The notes under the pieces were generated by a model. That model saw only the letters and a list, made by a program, of their open reading frames with translations. It made no database searches and was not told the origin of the DNA. A stretch of DNA of 36,898 nucleotides. It comes from Eubacterium sp. (lineage in GTDB: Bacteria > Bacillota > Clostridia > Lachnospirales > Lachnospiraceae). Positions 34,732-36,898 of the stretch are shown one piece after another (position 1 is the stretch's first letter; the number at the start of each line of letters is the position of its first letter). The stretch is taken from the NCBI GenBank assembly GCA_017430325.1, contig JAFRNE010000025.1:1-36898 (forward strand), in the 5' to 3' direction. A program made the position numbers and the translations under genes.

Positions 34732-34762
34732 AAGAATCGGACACCAATTATTTCCGATTCTT
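34732..34762 (-). terminator. Terminator overlapping the 3' end of the gene at 34748
   Basis: 10-bp stem AAGAATCGGA / TCCGATTCTT with an 11-base loop. On the minus strand seven T follow. One arm codes for the last residues of the membrane protein. Confidence 0.85.
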
Positions 34763-35338
34763 GTTTTTAGCGATCATATCTGCATACACATTCCACACCG
34801 CTGCCTTATTTGCTCTCTCCTTACACTCCTCAACCGTGCCGGCCTGCAGCAGAATAGGGTTTTCACCTCTATTATCCATGCCGATCAGATCATATCCGAA
34901 GTTTGCAGCAACGATGATATAGCGGGTTATCTCCTGAATGTAGAAGGAGCCCGGATACTCTTCGTACTCTATCCTTTTTTCTTCGAGCTTCCTCCTGTAA
35001 TTACTGTATTCAACAACTTTTCCGCCCTCGAATTCCTCCGGCGGTATCCAGCGTTTTATTCTCTTATTCTCGCATATTGCCTCCGGAACAGCCTTGAAGA
35101 TCAGCCAGAGGGTTGTCGGCTCAAGCAGCCCGATAAATGCCAGCCACTTATTGGTTGAAGTCAGGAAGCCCAAAGCTATAAGCATTCCTCCGACAACAGG
35201 TGTTCCCGAAACATAACGACCGCTTTTCCTGCTCGCACGCGGTGCACCAATATATGTAATATATATGGAAAGCAGTCCCAGTGCTACCAGAAAGTCGCAC
35301 ATTGGATTATTTTTTATAAATGTCCATACACTACTCAT
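34748..35338 (-). CDS. Membrane protein of unknown function
   Basis: 196 residues. Three hydrophobic segments (about 14-32, 46-62 and 64-83) make up the N-terminal half; the rest is a charged cytoplasmic region with an EYSNYRRKLEEKRIEYEEYP stretch and no recognised motif. The start ATG overlaps the end of the upstream peptidase gene by 8 bp (stop TAG at 35333-35331), so translation is probably coupled. It is the last gene of the SDR-YgjP-membrane protein unit. Function not recognised. Confidence 0.75.
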   Translation of the reverse strand: MSSVWTFIKNNPMCDFLVALGLLSIYITYIGAPRASRKSGRYVSGTPVVGGMLIALGFLTSTNKWLAFIGLLEPTTLWLIFKAVPEAICENKRIKRWIPPEEFEGGKVVEYSNYRRKLEEKRIEYEEYPGSFYIQEITRYIIVAANFGYDLIGMDNRGENPILLQAGTVEECKERANKAAVWNVYADMIAKNKNRK

Positions 35339-35873
35339 ATATCATTTCTCCCTTAAGCCTCTTCCTCAGAGCCTTATGATCCGGACAATATTTCTCCACC
35401 TCTGCCCAGAAGTCTGCCGAATGGTTCATTTCCTTACGATGGCACAGCTCATGGATAATAACGTAATCCACCAGCTCCTCCGGAAGACGCATCAGCTGAC
35501 AGTTAAAGTTCAGATTGCCCTTCGACGAGCAGCTGCCCCATCTGGTCTTCTGATTCCTGATAGTCACGCGCCCATAGCTTACACCTATCTTCTCCGCATA
35601 TTCCCTGACACGCGGTGGAATATACCTTAACGCCTTCCCGGCCAGTTCCTCTATCTCTTCTCTGCTGAGGGTTTTCGTCTCAGGCTGTTCCTTAAGCCGC
35701 CGCTTCATTTCAGTCAGATGCTTCTCAACCCAGTCCCTCTTATCCTCAACAAACTTTATTATGTCTCTTTTCGCCAGCCTCAGCGGTGCCCTGACCACAA
35801 TCCTGCAGTCCGGTCTTATCTGAATAGCTATTGTCTTTCTTCTTGATCTGATTATCTCATAATCGAAACTCAT
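35331..35873 (-). CDS. YgjP-like zinc metallopeptidase (DUF45/M48-like)
   Basis: 180 residues. The family signature is clear: TRWGSCSSKGNLNFN, then the zinc site HELCH (H141, E142, H145) and the third ligand region NHSADFWAEVEKY (H151). YgjP-like proteins are cytoplasmic putative metallopeptidases with unknown substrates; the family is also found next to restriction systems, though none is seen here. It begins 1 bp after the SDR gene and overlaps the following membrane protein gene. Confidence 0.9.
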   Translation of the reverse strand: MSFDYEIIRSRRKTIAIQIRPDCRIVVRAPLRLAKRDIIKFVEDKRDWVEKHLTEMKRRLKEQPETKTLSREEIEELAGKALRYIPPRVREYAEKIGVSYGRVTIRNQKTRWGSCSSKGNLNFNCQLMRLPEELVDYVIIHELCHRKEMNHSADFWAEVEKYCPDHKALRKRLKGEMIYE

Positions 35874-35874
35874 C

Positions 35875-36735
35875 TTACTGTCCTATATAAAAGTCGATCA
35901 GGTCATAGATCCAGTCCTTAAGTACCGAAAACTCAAAGCCCAGTCCGGCTGCCTTTTCGGTATTTATGCTGTATTCAACCTCTTCATTGTAAGGTGCCTT
36001 ATCGCCGTCCTCACTCAGAACCGCCTTGCAGCCTGTCTTCTTCTCAACATAGTCTATCATTTCTCGCATGGATATGGTACCCGCAGAACAGCCATTGATC
36101 GGACCGCGGAAATCCTTATCCACAAGATACGCTATGAACCTTCCGGCCTCCTCTGCGCCTATAAAGCCCATCTGACTATCTATATTATCAATATACATCG
36201 GCATGCCCTTCATCACGTGCTCAACATAGAAGCGAAGTCTCTCCGTGTAATCCGTTCTGCCGATGACAAAAGGATATCTGACAGCGATCCAGTTTCTGTC
36301 CGGATACACCTGCGAAAGCGCGCATTCCGCATGCCTCTTTATTTCGTCATAAGGAAAATCAGGCCTCTCGCACCAGATAAGTTCCTTCTTCGCACCATCG
36401 AAATCCTCTTCAATCGTATTTATATGTTTAGGCTCATAAACAGCTGTGCTTGACATGTAGATATATTTGTCACAGTCGATAATATCCAGGAGCTTCTTAA
36501 TGTCATTTGAGCAATACGCGATTTTGTCGATCACAACGTCGTAATGCTTTCCAGTAAATACACTCCTGATGCTCTCCGAGTCAGTACGCTCAAATACCAC
36601 CCTCTTAACTCTGTCACCAAAGCTGTCTGCCGCGCGTCCTCTGGTGCCTATCGTTACCTCATGTCCGTCAGCCAGAAGCTGCTCAACCATAGGAATCCCA
36701 AAGAATCTCGTGCCGCCTAAAACCAGAATATTCAT
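35875..36735 (-). CDS. NAD(P)-dependent epimerase/dehydratase-family protein (extended SDR)
   Basis: 286 residues. The Rossmann fold begins at once, MNILVLGGTRFFG, with the NAD(P) glycine motif. YMSSTAVYE and FPYDEIKRHAE supply the SDR Ser/Thr and Tyr-x-x-x-Lys residues, so it is probably a working enzyme. Such atypical SDRs act on nucleotide sugars or similar substrates; the substrate cannot be named. It is first in a three-gene unit with YgjP and a membrane protein. A 15-bp palindrome at 36764-36778 lies just upstream. Confidence 0.85.
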   Translation of the reverse strand: MNILVLGGTRFFGIPMVEQLLADGHEVTIGTRGRAADSFGDRVKRVVFERTDSESIRSVFTGKHYDVVIDKIAYCSNDIKKLLDIIDCDKYIYMSSTAVYEPKHINTIEEDFDGAKKELIWCERPDFPYDEIKRHAECALSQVYPDRNWIAVRYPFVIGRTDYTERLRFYVEHVMKGMPMYIDNIDSQMGFIGAEEAGRFIAYLVDKDFRGPINGCSAGTISMREMIDYVEKKTGCKAVLSEDGDKAPYNEEVEYSINTEKAAGLGFEFSVLKDWIYDLIDFYIGQ

Positions 36736-36763
36736 ACTTTTACCCTCACTGTATATATTGGTA

Positions 36764-36778
36764 GTGTCAAGTTGACAC
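36764..36778. promoter_or_regulatory. 15-bp palindrome GTGTCAAGTTGACAC upstream of the SDR gene
   Basis: Perfect 7-bp arms around one G. It contains TTGACA on both strands. It could be an operator for the SDR unit or the terminal repeat of a mobile element beginning here. A second palindrome TTTAGTACTAAA lies at 36785-36796. Confidence 0.55.
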
Positions 36779-36809
36779 CCCGTTTTTAGTACTAAATCCT
36801 TTATTTTTC

Positions 36810-36847
36810 GGGAGGTTTAAATAAAAAGAGCATTTACCTCCCTTTTT
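36810..36847 (+). terminator. Hairpin with T-run just before a promoter at the right edge
   Basis: GGGAGGT (36810-36816) pairs with ACCTCCC (36836-36842), followed by TTTTT. A TATAAT box starts only 3 bp later (36851-36856). A terminator placed right before a promoter would shield the next gene from outside transcription. Confidence 0.55.
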
Positions 36848-36891
36848 CGGTATAATGTCATTGGCTAAAATCACATCCCGAAAGGAGTTAA

Positions 36892-36898
36892 ATGCTCA
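36892..36898 (+). CDS. Start of a gene running off the right edge, possibly a transposase
   Basis: ATG at 36892 with a strong AAAGGAG ribosome site and TATAAT 36 bp upstream; only Met-Leu is visible. The palindromic ends, shielding hairpin and the distance of about 130 bp from a TGTCAA terminus fit an insertion sequence such as the IS21 type, but two residues cannot identify it. Confidence 0.4.

Overview
The window looks like chromosomal or integrated DNA from a Gram-positive anaerobe of the Clostridia, most likely a Lachnospiraceae of the Butyrivibrio/Roseburia type. Reasons: strong AAGGAGG-type ribosome binding sites, class II galT, a Firmicute-style UmuC-like polymerase with a YolD-like partner, a CGAA-N4/5-GTTCG-type LexA box, and Gram-positive versions of type IV secretion genes. 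The genus is an inference. No rRNA or tRNA gene and no CRISPR array was seen.

Region 1 (1-12275, all minus strand) is a type IV secretion (T4SS) operon. In transcription order it encodes a VirB2-like pilin, a large secreted protein with a solenoid-like region, a VirD4 coupling ATPase, a membrane-anchored Ig-like surface protein, a TrbL/VirB6-like channel protein with a repeat-bearing cytoplasmic tail, and a PrgI-VirB4 fusion ATPase with a very acidic repetitive tail that runs off the left edge. No relaxase, DNA-processing gene or cell-wall hydrolase lies in the visible part. It may be a conjugation module or a protein or DNA export machine.

Region 2 (12276-18380, minus strand) holds two paralogous two-component systems. 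Each pairs a LytS-like membrane histidine kinase with a response regulator that has a SARP-type winged helix. RR1, a membrane protein and HK1 form one unit just upstream of the T4SS operon; a GNAT acetyltransferase, RR2 and HK2 form a second unit. Promoter regions carry direct repeats spaced 10-11 bp (one helical turn), the geometry SARP proteins use. The clearest case is the RR1 promoter. Repeats with a similar TTTGTT core lie between HK1 and the pilin gene, so RR1 may control both itself and the T4SS.

Region 3 (18381-20344, plus strand) is a DNA-damage cassette: consensus extended -10 promoter, LexA-type box, Y-family polymerase, YolD-like protein.

Region 4 (20345-26898) is a galactose locus. 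A LacI-family regulator and a GH3 glycosidase face galK-galT divergently. Three near-identical GTTTAGTAAAC operators sit on the two promoters.

Region 5 (27003-36735, minus strand) contains ordinary and poorly known genes. One group is cytidine deaminase, a DUF4139 protein ending in a zinc ribbon, a C39-like cysteine-peptidase-fold protein and a small zinc-ribbon protein. The others are a hybrid histidine kinase with two receivers, an XRE regulator with a membrane protein, and an SDR/epimerase-YgjP peptidase-membrane protein unit.

The right end (36764-36898) has palindromes, a terminator-like hairpin, a TATAAT box, a ribosome binding site and an ATG, and may be the left edge of an insertion sequence.
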